In this document: piece by piece, positions 41,465 through 50,937 of the stretch | How positions within the stretch are numbered: the first letter of the stretch is position 1 | How the letters are laid out: every line of letters begins with the position of its first letter | Source of the DNA: Alphaproteobacteria bacterium | GTDB taxonomy: Bacteria; Pseudomonadota; Alphaproteobacteria; Rs-D84 | Reading direction: 5' to 3' | Length of the DNA: 64,000 nt | Assembly: GCA_017535105.1 (NCBI GenBank) | Contig: JAFXUI010000002.1 | Location: forward strand, 109,270-173,269 | Made by a program: the position numbers and the translations under genes | The notes under the pieces: model-generated | Database searches by the model: none | What the model was told of the DNA's origin: nothing | What the model saw: only the letters and a program-made list of their open reading frames with translations

Positions 41465-43261
41465 TTATCCAACCAATTTTTGCCAAATTGATTGTTTTTT
41501 GTTTTGCTGTTGCTTACGCTTGCGACGTGGCGCGTTCATTGTTGTCTTTTTCGCATCCACGTGTTGTGCGTTTTTCTTTTTTGCATCCGTTGATGGCGCG
41601 TGTGCTTCCAACAAATCATCAGTTTTGTTTTGTTCTGGGGCGACACGTTGAATTGAATATTGATCAATATTCATCATGCTATCGTCACCAACAATGACGA
41701 TTTCTGTTTCGAATTCACGTTCCATATCTGCCAATTCGGCGCGCTTGTTATTCAGCAAATAAATCGCCACATCGGTCGGAACCGTCATAATGATTTTCTG
41801 GGCCGCTTTGGCCAACAGTTTTTCTTGTAAATGACGGAACATGATAATTGACGCGGTCTGGATAGACGGCACAACACCGGCACCCATACAGTGCGGACAT
41901 GCGATGTACGATGATTCAATGAAACTGCTGCGCAGGCGTTGGCGCGACAACATCAGCACACCAAAAGCATTGATTTTTGCGACCTGGGTGCGGGCGCGGT
42001 CACGTTTCATAACTTCGCGCATTTTCATTTCCAATTTGCGATTATTGCGTTCTTCTTCCATATCGATAAAGTCAATCGCAACAATACCCGCCAAATCGCG
42101 CAAACGAAGTTGCAGGGCAATTTCTTCAGCAGCTTCCAGATTGGTGTTCAATGCCGTTTGTTCGATGTCTTTTTCCTTTATCGCGCGGGAAGAGTTCACG
42201 TCAATCGTGACCATTGCTTCGGTCTGGTTGATAACAATTGAACCGCCCGACGGCAACACAACGTATGGACCATGCAACCCTTCCAGTTGTTTTTCAACGC
42301 CCGCTTTGACCATAATTGGAACGGCGGGGTCGTTGTATTTCACCAACTGTTTACGTGGTGCGCGACCGTACATTTGCTGGAAATATGTTTTTGCGGCATC
42401 AAAGGCCTCGTCACCTTGAATAGTCAAGATGTCTTCTTTGTCCGACAAGAAATCACGAACGACACGGCGAAGCAGTGAATCTTCGGTATGAATTGTCACC
42501 GGCGCGACCGATTCCAGTGTAGTCTTGCGAATTTCGTTCCACAAGTTCACCAGGTAATCATAGTCCGCAGCGATATCTTCGGCGCGTGCGTCCATTGCGG
42601 CGGTACGCAAAACAACCGTCATACCACGTGGTATTTTCAACGCGTGTAATATGCTGCGCAGACGGCCACGTTCCGCTTTGTCTGAAATCTTTTTGGAAAT
42701 GCCATAACTGTTACGTTTGCGGGAATTAGGCATCAAAACCGCGAACCGACCCGCCAACGACAGATATGTCGTCATTGACGCGCCTTTTTGTCCACGTTCT
42801 TCTTTGACACCTTGGACCAGCAAGATTTGCTTTGGCTTTATAACATCTTGAATTTTGAATTCGTGTGCGCGCTTGGTGAATTCTTTGTTATCTTCACCCG
42901 CAGACGCGTCATCATATTCGGCGACTTCGTCATTTTCATCGTCTGGATCATCATCATCGTCAACGATGTTGGCGTGCGCCAATTCAATCAGTTTTTTCTT
43001 TTGATCGGCAGTTATTTGATAGTAATCCGGGTGAATTTCAGAAAACGGTAAAAAACCGTTCTTGCCCGTTCCATAGTCAACAAATGCCGCTTGTAATGAG
43101 GGTTCGACGCGAATAACCTTGGCCAGATAAATGTTCCCTTTTATCTGAGGCTTAGTGGTTGTTTCAACGTCAAAATCAGAAACCCGGTTCGTTGCCGCAT
43201 CCACGACAACAACACGTGTTTCCTCCGGGTGGACTGCGTCCACATATATCTTTTTTGACAT
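41465..43261 (-). CDS. rng: Ribonuclease G/E family endoribonuclease
   Basis: 598 residues. An S1 RNA-binding domain at the N-terminus ('GNIYLAKVIRVEPSLQAAFVDYG', in part) has an acidic insert at residues ~95-125. The catalytic region has 'VTIDVNSSRA' and 'AGIVAIDFIDME' (Mg-binding Asp residues), and the Zn-link 'CPHCMGAG' is present. Only a short basic C-terminal tail follows, so it lacks a large degradosome scaffold and is closer to RNase G in length. It processes rRNA and starts mRNA decay. Confidence 0.9.
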   Translation of the reverse strand: MSKKIYVDAVHPEETRVVVVDAATNRVSDFDVETTTKPQIKGNIYLAKVIRVEPSLQAAFVDYGTGKNGFLPFSEIHPDYYQITADQKKKLIELAHANIVDDDDDPDDENDEVAEYDDASAGEDNKEFTKRAHEFKIQDVIKPKQILLVQGVKEERGQKGASMTTYLSLAGRFAVLMPNSRKRNSYGISKKISDKAERGRLRSILHALKIPRGMTVVLRTAAMDARAEDIAADYDYLVNLWNEIRKTTLESVAPVTIHTEDSLLRRVVRDFLSDKEDILTIQGDEAFDAAKTYFQQMYGRAPRKQLVKYNDPAVPIMVKAGVEKQLEGLHGPYVVLPSGGSIVINQTEAMVTIDVNSSRAIKEKDIEQTALNTNLEAAEEIALQLRLRDLAGIVAIDFIDMEEERNNRKLEMKMREVMKRDRARTQVAKINAFGVLMLSRQRLRSSFIESSYIACPHCMGAGVVPSIQTASIIMFRHLQEKLLAKAAQKIIMTVPTDVAIYLLNNKRAELADMEREFETEIVIVGDDSMMNIDQYSIQRVAPEQNKTDDLLEAHAPSTDAKKKNAQHVDAKKTTMNAPRRKRKQQQNKKQSIWQKLVG

Positions 43262-43464
43262 TTTGTAATCCTTTTATTTGGGGGTCGTACGCAACGATAA
43301 TCCGTCCCCATGGGGCGTCCAAGCCCATGCCAAGGGATTGCGCCACGATAACCATCAGCGTCATTCGGATTTCGGAAAATAGCGATAACAAATACACTTT
43401 TATTAACCCTATATCATACGACAAGGGCTATCATAGCACGACATAAACCAAATTTTCAAGGTAA

Positions 43465-44514
43465 TTATTTTTTTTCGCGCCGGTGGGGCAGGTGCGGGCG
43501 GGGCATATGTTCAATTTTTTCTTTGACATTACCCATTTTTTCTTTGGCTTCGGCCAAAATGCGTTTAATGTGCGCACGCAACCAACGTTCATAGATGAAA
43601 AACAGACCGCCAATGCCAATAAGTGGCAAAACATAGTAAATTATACGGTATGCTAACAATGCACCAAACACCGCGGCTTTATCCACATTGTCAGGTAGGG
43701 CAATAAGGAATATGCTTTCGAAGACGCCGATACCACCGGGAACCTGGGTAAACACGCCAGTATTCTGGGCAATAATAAACAGCCCGATATACATACCAAA
43801 CGGAATGTCCCAGAACGGTTTAAGGCACGCGTACAGCACCAATCCTGCCAACATACCGTCAACAATGCCCAAAATCATCTGTAATACAGCCATTTTGGTT
43901 GTTGGTATTTGGAATTCTAAGCTCCCGATTTTAACGCTTTTCTTGTGGAAAATGATGGTTGCAGCGAAATATGCCAAAATCGCGGTCAAACACCCGATGA
44001 ACAAAGTGTGAATACCAATGCTTGCGCCGGTTGATTGTTCAAAAAAGTCCGCCGGAATCAAAAAATAGCCCATAACAACAATCGCGGCACAACCCAAAGT
44101 GTATGTGATGCCCGAAAGAGTCAGCATCTTTACAATGTCGCCACCACGAATACGCCAACGGGTGTACAAACGGTACCGAATCGCGCCACCAGATACAACC
44201 GCGCTGCCGGCATTATTGCTTATTGCGAAACCCAACATGCCCGCCAGCATCCATTTCCACCATGTGACCTTTTTCGCCTCACCCACATAGTGTAATGCCA
44301 AAAAGTCGTACAGCGACAGTGCAAAATATCCCGCCAAACACGCGCAACACGCCATAATCAGATTGAATAATGGAATGTTCATCATCGTATGTGCGATGTC
44401 ATATAAACTGTAATTGCGCAGTTGGTACCACAGCATCGCAACCGCAAGTACAAAAAAGAAAAGCCCAGCGTAACTTATAATTCGCTTAAACAGGCGTTTT
44501 GCTCTGATTGACAT
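43465..44514 (-). CDS. YbhN/LPG synthase-transmembrane family membrane protein
   Basis: 349 residues, about eight membrane helices. 'SNNAGSAVVSGGAIRYRLY', 'VPGGIGVFESIFL' and 'AYRIIYYVLPL' are the conserved elements of the UPF0104/LPG_synthase_TM family (flippase-like). The C-terminal soluble lysyl-transferase domain of MprF is missing, so it may handle a lipid without aminoacylating it. C-terminal tail is His/Lys/Arg-rich ('RPHLPHRREKK'). Confidence 0.8.
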   Translation of the reverse strand: MSIRAKRLFKRIISYAGLFFFVLAVAMLWYQLRNYSLYDIAHTMMNIPLFNLIMACCACLAGYFALSLYDFLALHYVGEAKKVTWWKWMLAGMLGFAISNNAGSAVVSGGAIRYRLYTRWRIRGGDIVKMLTLSGITYTLGCAAIVVMGYFLIPADFFEQSTGASIGIHTLFIGCLTAILAYFAATIIFHKKSVKIGSLEFQIPTTKMAVLQMILGIVDGMLAGLVLYACLKPFWDIPFGMYIGLFIIAQNTGVFTQVPGGIGVFESIFLIALPDNVDKAAVFGALLAYRIIYYVLPLIGIGGLFFIYERWLRAHIKRILAEAKEKMGNVKEKIEHMPRPHLPHRREKK

Positions 44515-44579
44515 AAAGTTCCTTTGTTCAGGGTGTAAAGAATACCAACATAAAAAAGAAAAATCAAATTGAAAAAAAA

Positions 44580-44607
44580 TTGCAATCGGGCGGGGGGCAT
44601 ATATAAT
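44580..44607 (+). promoter_or_regulatory. Promoter of rph
   Basis: TTGCAA (44580-44585), 16-bp G-rich spacer, TATAAT (44602-44607), 30 nt before the rph start codon. Confidence 0.65.
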
Positions 44608-44637
44608 GGGGGTACAATTAAATAAAAGGGAATAAAA

Positions 44638-45354
44638 ATGATGCGTCCGTCAATGCGTAAACCCGACCAAATGCGTCCGGTATCAATGGAAACAAAAGTC
44701 AATAAATGGGCCGAGGGATCCTGTTTAATAAAGGTTGGGGGAACAACAGTACTGTGTACAGCATCGGTTGATTTGAACCAGCCATTGTGGAAAAGATTAC
44801 AGAATAAAACGGGTGGCTGGGTAACGGCGGAATATTCAATGTTGCCACGCGCCAATGGCACACGTAAAGCGCGCGAAGCAATGTTGCGCGACAATCGTAC
44901 TGCGGAAATTTCACGCCTTATCGGGCGCAGTTTGCGCAGTGTGGTTGACCTGGAAGCGTTGGGCAAACACACAATCACAATCGATTGTGATGTAATCCAG
45001 GCGGATGGCGGAACGCGTTGTGCATCTATTACGGGTGGTTTTGTGGCGCTTAGTTTGGCAGTGCGCTGGCTGATTGAAAATGGGCGCATAACCGAAAATC
45101 CAATTCGTGACTATGTGGCGGCGGTTTCGGCGGGACTGTGGAATAACGAACTGATTTTAGATTTGGAATATGACGAAGATTGTGTCGCGGAAACAGACGC
45201 GAACTTTGTTGTTTCTGGTTCGGGCAAATTTGTTGAAATCCAGGCGACCGGTGAAGCACACCCATTTGACCGCGAACAGTTATCCGAGCTTATGAATATG
45301 GCGGCGGCGGGTTGTAAAAAACTTATCGATTTACAGCACCAAGTACTTGATTAA
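44638..45354 (+). CDS. rph: Ribonuclease PH
   Basis: 238 residues, the usual length. 'MRPSMRKPDQMRPVSMET' start, 'GWVTAEYSMLPRA' with the phosphate-binding region 'RLIGRSLR', and 'DADGGTRCASITGG'-like active-site motif (seen as 'QADGGTRCASITGG'). It trims tRNA 3' ends by phosphorolysis. Convergent with ackA. Confidence 0.95.
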   Translation: MMRPSMRKPDQMRPVSMETKVNKWAEGSCLIKVGGTTVLCTASVDLNQPLWKRLQNKTGGWVTAEYSMLPRANGTRKAREAMLRDNRTAEISRLIGRSLRSVVDLEALGKHTITIDCDVIQADGGTRCASITGGFVALSLAVRWLIENGRITENPIRDYVAAVSAGLWNNELILDLEYDEDCVAETDANFVVSGSGKFVEIQATGEAHPFDREQLSELMNMAAAGCKKLIDLQHQVLD

Positions 45355-45368
45355 TTGCCATAAATAAA

Positions 45369-45400
45369 AAAAACACCCGCGGTTGCGGGCGTTTTTTATT
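45369..45400. terminator. Bidirectional terminator between rph and ackA
   Basis: Stem ACACCCGC / GCGGGCGT-type with loop GGTT, flanked by A and T tracts. Confidence 0.8.
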
Positions 45401-45411
45401 CATTAAAATCA

Positions 45412-46674
45412 TTATCTTTGTTTTGCGATTTGCGCAAACGAATAATTCATTTTAAGGTGGTCTGGATTATATGTTCCGTTCATAATTGCCAAAGTATCTT
45501 CGACAATCACCAATTCTTCGTTTGTTGGAATCATAAAGATTTTAATTTTGCTGTCGGGCGTGCTGAGCACTGTTTCGCCATATCCCTTACGCGCAAGGGT
45601 GACGCGGTTGACTTCTTTATCCAACTTGATGCCCAATTCTTCCAGCCCGTCACAGAACATTTCGCGCAAGATTTCGTCGTTTTCACCAACACCTGCGGTG
45701 AATACAATTGCGTCAACGTGTCCCAGTTCCGCCATGTATGAACCAATGTATTTTTTAACATTGTGAACTTCGATATCCATGGCCAAGCGGCACTTGTCGT
45801 TTGTTTCGCGGTTGTCTTCGATATCGCGACGATCTGAAAAACATTCGGTAATGGCCTTCAGCCCCGAATCCTTGTTCAAATGTGTTTGTACCTGGTCCGC
45901 GTTTATGCCCAAACGTTTCATAACATAGACAACGATTGCTGGGTCAATGTCGCCACAGCGTGTACCCATGGTTAAGCCCGGTGTTGGGGTCATTCCCATT
46001 GATGTGTCAACACTGCGTCCGCCACGAATTGCGGTTGCAGATGCACCCGAACCAATGTGTAATGTAATCAAATTACACTGGTCCGCTGGTTTACCCAACA
46101 TGGCCGCCGCACGTTTAGAAACGTACAGATGTGATGTTCCGTGAAAACCATAACGACGAACACCCAATTCGGTGCGCCATGCCTTTGGCACTGGGTATGA
46201 ATATGCGACTTCTGGCATTGTTTGATGAAATGCCGTATCAAAAACCGCAACTTGTTTTGCGTTTGGTAATAACTGTCTTGCCGCGTTGATTCCCGCAATA
46301 CCCGCCGGATTGTGCAACGGTGCCAATGGGGATAATTCGGTCAGTGTTCTGATTACATCATCGGTGATTTCCACAGAAGACGCGAATTTATCGCCACCCA
46401 TAACGACACGATGTCCAACACCGCCAATTTCATTCATATCAATCGATGCACCGCGCAACATATTAAATACAACGCCCAATGCTTCGTCATGATTTTGCAT
46501 TGGAACAACTTTAACTTCTTTTTCTTTTTTTCCGTCTGGATATTTTTGAGTTACGAAAGAATCTTGTTGTCCGATTTTTTCAACTAATCCGCCAACGACT
46601 GGCTGTTTTGTTTCCGCATTATAAACCTGATATTTCAGGGAAGAAGAACCGCAATTCAACGCGAGTATATACAT
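45412..46674 (-). CDS. ackA: Acetate kinase
   Basis: 420 residues. 'ILALNCGSSSLKYQVY' (phosphate 1), 'VFDTAFHQTMPEVAYSYPVP', 'RRYGFHGTSHLYV', 'THIGSGASATAI'-type motif (seen as 'TLHIGSGAS') and 'DAIVFTAGVGEN' are all present. It makes ATP from acetyl phosphate in fermentative growth. No pta is adjacent. It indicates substrate-level energy conservation in this organism. Confidence 0.96.
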   Translation of the reverse strand: MYILALNCGSSSLKYQVYNAETKQPVVGGLVEKIGQQDSFVTQKYPDGKKEKEVKVVPMQNHDEALGVVFNMLRGASIDMNEIGGVGHRVVMGGDKFASSVEITDDVIRTLTELSPLAPLHNPAGIAGINAARQLLPNAKQVAVFDTAFHQTMPEVAYSYPVPKAWRTELGVRRYGFHGTSHLYVSKRAAAMLGKPADQCNLITLHIGSGASATAIRGGRSVDTSMGMTPTPGLTMGTRCGDIDPAIVVYVMKRLGINADQVQTHLNKDSGLKAITECFSDRRDIEDNRETNDKCRLAMDIEVHNVKKYIGSYMAELGHVDAIVFTAGVGENDEILREMFCDGLEELGIKLDKEVNRVTLARKGYGETVLSTPDSKIKIFMIPTNEELVIVEDTLAIMNGTYNPDHLKMNYSFAQIAKQR

Positions 46675-46733
46675 TTATTTTATCCTTTTATCTCTATTTT
46701 GTTCGCGGAATATTAGCATATCTGTAAAACATT

Positions 46734-47306
46734 TCAACAATAAATATGGAACTTTAATTTCCATTCGCTGTTCACGATGTCGGTTTTTGCGCCTGTTGTC
46801 TTGTGTGCGACCCAAAATGCCTGGTTCCCGACCAGTAATTGAACGTTTAATCCATATTCATCGGTATATGTATTAAACATCGGGGTCGTGTATGTGCCAA
46901 TGCCAAACGCAAACGTTTCATCGCCCACCGCATAGCCCGCCGCCGCGGTTTGGCACACGATTGACGCGCGAATATCGTATGGTGTGGCCGTAACGCCGGT
47001 AAAAAGGTATTCGATAATTGTGGCGTTGGATACGGTGATTGGGGTGCTGGACGTGATTGTAATTGGCGCGGGCATAACACGCGTGACAATTTCGGTCCAT
47101 TTGGTGTCTGGGACGGTGTCTATGTCAAATTCGGTTGCTGGGTCCGGTATTTCATCGGCACGCGCCAGCGCAAATCCGCCAAGTGTTGTGCCATCGTGAA
47201 CGCGAAGAGTGTTGGCGGTCGTATCAAATGTGATTTCGCCGGCAAGTCCCGTAAAGTTATCATTTTGTGCGGTTGTTCCGCGCCGAATTTGTAAAACTCG
47301 TGTCAT
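46734..47306 (-). CDS. Orphan tail-fibre protein with Mtd-N-like start
   Basis: 190 residues. The N-terminus 'LQIRRGTTAQNDNFTGLAGE' plus 'TLRVHDGTTLGGF' is the collar/fibre domain known from the N-terminus of the major tropism determinant and many phage fibres. The rest is beta-rich with no recognised tip; there is no C-type lectin signature or diversity-generating cassette nearby. It lies alone among host genes, 33 kb from the portal gene, but its promoter matches that of the particle cluster (24 of 29 positions). Probable receptor-binding fibre of that particle (inference). Confidence 0.72.
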   Translation of the reverse strand: MTRVLQIRRGTTAQNDNFTGLAGEITFDTTANTLRVHDGTTLGGFALARADEIPDPATEFDIDTVPDTKWTEIVTRVMPAPITITSSTPITVSNATIIEYLFTGVTATPYDIRASIVCQTAAAGYAVGDETFAFGIGTYTTPMFNTYTDEYGLNVQLLVGNQAFWVAHKTTGAKTDIVNSEWKLKFHIYC

Positions 47307-47334
47307 ATATTTATCCTTTTGTTAAAAATTGGGA

Positions 47335-47361
47335 AATAAAAAAACACCGATATTTCGGTGT
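47335..47361 (-). terminator. Leader terminator before the orphan fibre gene
   Basis: Minus-strand stem ACACCGA / TCGGTGT with a 4-nt loop and TTTTTTTATTT. It ends about 28 nt before the fibre start codon and follows its promoter, as in the particle cluster. Confidence 0.75.
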
Positions 47362-47374
47362 CAGATTGGTTACA

Positions 47375-47403
47375 ATTATATCACAAATCGCAACAAAAAT
47401 CAA
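47375..47403 (-). promoter_or_regulatory. Promoter of the orphan fibre gene, near-copy of the cluster promoter
   Basis: Minus-strand TTGATT (47398-47403), 17-bp spacer, TATAAT (47375-47380) with extended -10 TGA. The -35 overlaps the stop codon of the 833-residue gene. Compared with 1061-1089, only five of 29 positions differ; the block CGATTTGTGATAT is identical. Confidence 0.7.
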
Positions 47404-49901
47404 GCAACATGACCATAGTTGCTGATAAAGTTGGTAATATACGTATTCGCATTTGCCGAAAATGCCTTTTGTTTCGCTTTTTTAGAACCCATCGCCCAAC
47501 TGTACATTTTTCCGCTGTGTGAATCACGGCCGGTTTCCAGCATGTCCCAATATGCAATCAGTTCTTCGTATTTGTTTTTGTGGTCTTTATCCCACTCATC
47601 GAATTTCTTTTGCCGTTTTTTCAGCGCATCGTCCAAGTTTTTAATTTCGGCTTCGGCTTTGCGGAATTGGTCGATAGCATTTTCTTGCTTATATATCTCG
47701 GCTTCGGCATTGTCATAGTCATCACGTGCGGCGGTATATGCGGGGTCGGCCTCTAGTGTCGTGACAAGGTTATCAATATCTGTTTCTGATAATGTTTGTA
47801 AACCCACCAATTCCGGATAGATTCCGTCATAACTGGCGATTTGCTGTTTGTTTTTGCGAATATCTTCGGAAAGCAATTTGATTTCTTGCTTGATTTCTTC
47901 TTCTTCGGCTGGATCAGTTGCCGCCGCCAATTCCGTTTGCAGTGTTGCAAGTTCGTTTTGGTTTCTGGTTCTGGATTCAAACAGTGTACGTACAGATTCA
48001 TATATGTCCAATTTTTCAGTGTACGGTTGTAATACTGTTTGTTTGTTCGCAAGTTCCGGTTTCAGATTATCGCGAATATTTCTTTCTGCCTGGTCGACTT
48101 TATCCTTGGCGTCTGGGTCGGTTCGTCCCAGTCCCAAATCAGCCAGCGCATCGCCACGGTCGGTTTCTTTCGCCACCTTTCTTGCGTTATCTGCCGCGTC
48201 CGCCGCCGTTTTGTTTGCGTTAAATATCGCACGTTCATTTGCCGCGTTTGCATCATGTGCGTTGGACATTGTGCGCAATTTGCCGCCAGTTTTATCTTTT
48301 TTGCCGTGCTGGAACTGTTTGTTATACTTGCTGCCGGTTAAACGAATTTCGTTGCCAATCATCGTTATACCGTACCCAATACCCATAAATGCTGTTTTAA
48401 TGCTTTTGTCCAATGCCTTGGTAACAAACTGGACACCCTGGTTTTTATTCCACGACAAATTTTTATCGGAAAATACAGAAAATTCTTCCTTTTTCAGCGC
48501 GTCCATAACCTTGCTTGTTGTCATGCCGTATTTCATTACAGACAAAACTTCCATCGCGATTTTCGCCTGGTCGACTTTGTTATCATCAACGGCCTTGATA
48601 ATTAGTTCGGAAATCAAATTGCGCATTTGACGACCGTTTTTCAGTGCACCTTCCATTGTGCGCTTTAAATTTGGGTCGTTGCTGAATTCTTCCAATGTTT
48701 TGGACATCCAGTCAAAAGCCTCAGACGCTTTTGGTGACGATTTTAATGCGCCCGCAATTTTAGATTTGTTGTCCAATAACCCCTTGAAACCATCGGTCGG
48801 TTTTACGTTGTTTTTATCCAGTGCCTTGGCTATTTTTTGGGAGTATTCGGAAAAGAATAACCGGTCGCCCCTTAATTTCATGTATTTTTCAAGACAATTT
48901 TCGTATGTATCATCGGCCCATTTCTGTAATTGCTGGAACGGGGTTAATAAATCATCACGCTTTGGCGATACATAGTTTTTGGAATTGACGTCATCGTAAT
49001 TAATACCTTTTTTGGCACCTTCAACCGATGCGGAAATACGATTATCGCTGCCTTCTTTGGACCTGAACGCGTCCAGCACCTTGTCTTCTTTGTACAGGGT
49101 ATAAAACAAGGATTGGTATTGTTCTTTGAATACGGCCAGTTTTGCCACGTCAACACTTGGTTGTGTCCAACCAGGCGCATAAATGTCATAAATAAGGCGC
49201 AGATTTGGTCGCGTCCCACCAATGTTGGAAATAAATCTGTTATATCCGGTTGGGTTCGTGTATGGGTCACACGCATTGTTTATTTTTCCGGCAAGAGTTT
49301 GAATCTTTTCGCGAAATTTATCGTCTTTGTTATACTTTTTGCTGGCAAGTCCGCTTATCAAACTTTCGTATGAAGTGTTGCTGTCTAAAATGCCCGCCCA
49401 ATCAGAATCTCTTTCCAGTTTATCTTTCAGAAAATCTTTATTACTTGTAAGTAATGCCTGTAATTGTGCACATTGTGCCTCAGTCGCGGCGGTCGCGACA
49501 ACTTCTGATTGGTTTGCACCGGTAAAGACGTGTTGCCATTCGTTTAAAAATTCCAGTACTTTGTCATTGCCGGCAAATGATGCGCGGTCGCGCGACATGT
49601 TATAAAACACACCCTGGCATATGCGGAAAAGTGTTTCCCAATCGGCGTCGTCCAGTTCATCGTGTGTGCCCGTTGGGTCGGGCAGGGGCTTTATCTGGTA
49701 TTCGCCATTCACACGAATAAAATTACCAGCAAGGTCTTTTTGGAATAGTTTGTCCGCCCATTTCTTTTGATCCTTGGTCATATCGCCCGATGTAACCAAA
49801 TCTTCGAAATGAGCCCATTGTTCAGTATGGTTGTCGCGCATGTCAACCATGCGTACCAACTTGAAATATTCAATTAAAAATTCGTTTAACGGTTGTGCCA
49901 T
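47400..49901 (-). CDS. Large helical/coiled-coil protein of unknown function
   Basis: 833 residues with no signal peptide and no clear membrane segment except a weakly hydrophobic stretch near 'AFMGIGYGITMIGNEI'. The first ~500 residues are mixed helical; residues ~560-790 form long charged coiled coils ('LATLQTELAAATDPAEEEEI', 'QFRKAEAEIKNLDDALKKRQ'). I do not recognise it. It ends just before the orphan fibre gene on the same strand. Large internal virion proteins of T7-like phages are of this general kind, but an effector or cytoskeletal protein fits equally. It has its own promoter. Confidence 0.6.
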   Translation of the reverse strand: MAQPLNEFLIEYFKLVRMVDMRDNHTEQWAHFEDLVTSGDMTKDQKKWADKLFQKDLAGNFIRVNGEYQIKPLPDPTGTHDELDDADWETLFRICQGVFYNMSRDRASFAGNDKVLEFLNEWQHVFTGANQSEVVATAATEAQCAQLQALLTSNKDFLKDKLERDSDWAGILDSNTSYESLISGLASKKYNKDDKFREKIQTLAGKINNACDPYTNPTGYNRFISNIGGTRPNLRLIYDIYAPGWTQPSVDVAKLAVFKEQYQSLFYTLYKEDKVLDAFRSKEGSDNRISASVEGAKKGINYDDVNSKNYVSPKRDDLLTPFQQLQKWADDTYENCLEKYMKLRGDRLFFSEYSQKIAKALDKNNVKPTDGFKGLLDNKSKIAGALKSSPKASEAFDWMSKTLEEFSNDPNLKRTMEGALKNGRQMRNLISELIIKAVDDNKVDQAKIAMEVLSVMKYGMTTSKVMDALKKEEFSVFSDKNLSWNKNQGVQFVTKALDKSIKTAFMGIGYGITMIGNEIRLTGSKYNKQFQHGKKDKTGGKLRTMSNAHDANAANERAIFNANKTAADAADNARKVAKETDRGDALADLGLGRTDPDAKDKVDQAERNIRDNLKPELANKQTVLQPYTEKLDIYESVRTLFESRTRNQNELATLQTELAAATDPAEEEEIKQEIKLLSEDIRKNKQQIASYDGIYPELVGLQTLSETDIDNLVTTLEADPAYTAARDDYDNAEAEIYKQENAIDQFRKAEAEIKNLDDALKKRQKKFDEWDKDHKNKYEELIAYWDMLETGRDSHSGKMYSWAMGSKKAKQKAFSANANTYITNFISNYGHVA

Positions 49902-49926
49902 ACTATTTTATTCCAATGACTATGTA

Positions 49927-49955
49927 ATTATAACTCATTTTTGGTATTTTTTCAA
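49927..49955 (-). promoter_or_regulatory. Promoter of the 833-residue protein gene
   Basis: Minus-strand TTGAAA (49950-49955), 17-bp spacer, TATAAT (49927-49932). The 16-bp sequence TTTTTGGTATTTTTTC overlaps it (49938-49953) and is repeated at 49979-49994, possibly a binding site. Confidence 0.6.
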
Positions 49956-50074
49956 CTTTAGTAATGATAAAAAGCGAATTTTTGGTATTTTTTCTTGATT
50001 TTTCGTTTTTATTATGTCAGAATTTGCCCCGAACCGCCGAAACGATGTGTTTACACCTTGATTTCGGGGTCCAT

Positions 50075-50150
50075 GGGAACATAGCTCAGTTGGTAGAGCA
50101 AATGACTTTTAATCATTGGGTCCAGGGTTCGAGTCCCTGTGTTCCCACCA
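50075..50150 (+). tRNA. tRNA-Lys (anticodon TTT)
   Basis: Acceptor GGGAACA / TGTTCCC, discriminator A, encoded CCA; anticodon stem AATGA/TCATT encloses CTTTTAA, giving TTT; T arm 'GGTTCGAGTCC'. Confidence 0.95.
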
Positions 50151-50156
50151 CTATTT

Positions 50157-50183
50157 ACCCGCCACATCGGCGGGTTTTCTTTT
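50157..50183 (+). terminator. Terminator after tRNA-Lys
   Basis: Stem CCCGCC / GGCGGG followed by TTTTCTTTTT. Confidence 0.8.
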
Positions 50184-50217
50184 TGCTTTTTTGTATTTGG
50201 TGGTTTATGATTTACGT

Positions 50218-50937
50218 ATGCCTGCAATCAGAGACGCACATTGTCATATCTTTTCTAGAGATCAAATGGAAGCCATACATAGTTTTGGTGTTGGGTTTTT
50301 TGTCGTAAATGCCACGCAAATTTCTGAATGGGGGCGTGTCGCAGAATTGGCGAAAGAAAGCTGGCTTGTTCATGGCGCAATTGGTGTGCACCCGTGGTAT
50401 GTGTCGGGACTGCCGGCTGATTGGGACGTTGCTTTGACTTGTTGGCTGGAGCAACATCCGGAATTGTCGGTTGGTGAAATTGGGTTGGATAAAAATTACC
50501 CTGATTTAGATATCCAGGAATCAGTTTTTCGTCGTGAGTTACAAATCGCGCATGATATGAAACGGGTTGTGCATATTCATTGTGTTGGTGCGTGGGGAAA
50601 AATGATGGAGATTTTGCGCGGGTGTAAATTACCACCGGCAATGATTTTTCATGCTTTTTCGGGGTCGGCAGATTTAGTGCCGGAATTAGTAAGAAAACGT
50701 GGATATTTTTCATTCGGTCGCGCGGTATGTGATAATCGGCGTGTCAAACTGCATGACGCAGTGCGCGCGGTACCCAACCGGCGCCTTTTGGTGGAAAGTG
50801 ATGCATCTTTTGTTGATGACTATGAAGATTTGGATAACACTATCCATGCAATCGCAGATATCAGAAACGATTCTTACGGGGATATAGTGGAATTAAGTTG
50901 TACTGTTGAGGATGTGTTAAATGACAGAAAGATTTAA
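50218..50937 (+). CDS. TatD family metal-dependent hydrolase
   Basis: 239 residues. 'IRDAHCHIF' at the N-terminus, 'LSVGEIGLDKNY' with the metal Glu, 'RVVHIHCVGAWG', 'IFHAFSG' and 'LLVESDASF' give the full set of TatD metal ligands. These enzymes are 3'-5' DNases or hydrolases acting in DNA repair and quality control. The start MPAIRDAH is used; the longer frame runs back into tRNA-Lys. A promoter (TTGCTT, 17 bp, TATGAT) ends 6 nt before the ATG, so the mRNA may be leaderless. Confidence 0.85.
   Translation: MPAIRDAHCHIFSRDQMEAIHSFGVGFFVVNATQISEWGRVAELAKESWLVHGAIGVHPWYVSGLPADWDVALTCWLEQHPELSVGEIGLDKNYPDLDIQESVFRRELQIAHDMKRVVHIHCVGAWGKMMEILRGCKLPPAMIFHAFSGSADLVPELVRKRGYFSFGRAVCDNRRVKLHDAVRAVPNRRLLVESDASFVDDYEDLDNTIHAIADIRNDSYGDIVELSCTVEDVLNDRKI

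Noticed and set aside
46734-47306. Diversity-generating retroelement with Mtd
   Set aside because: Only the N-terminal fibre domain resembles Mtd; there is no reverse transcriptase, template repeat or C-type lectin tip.
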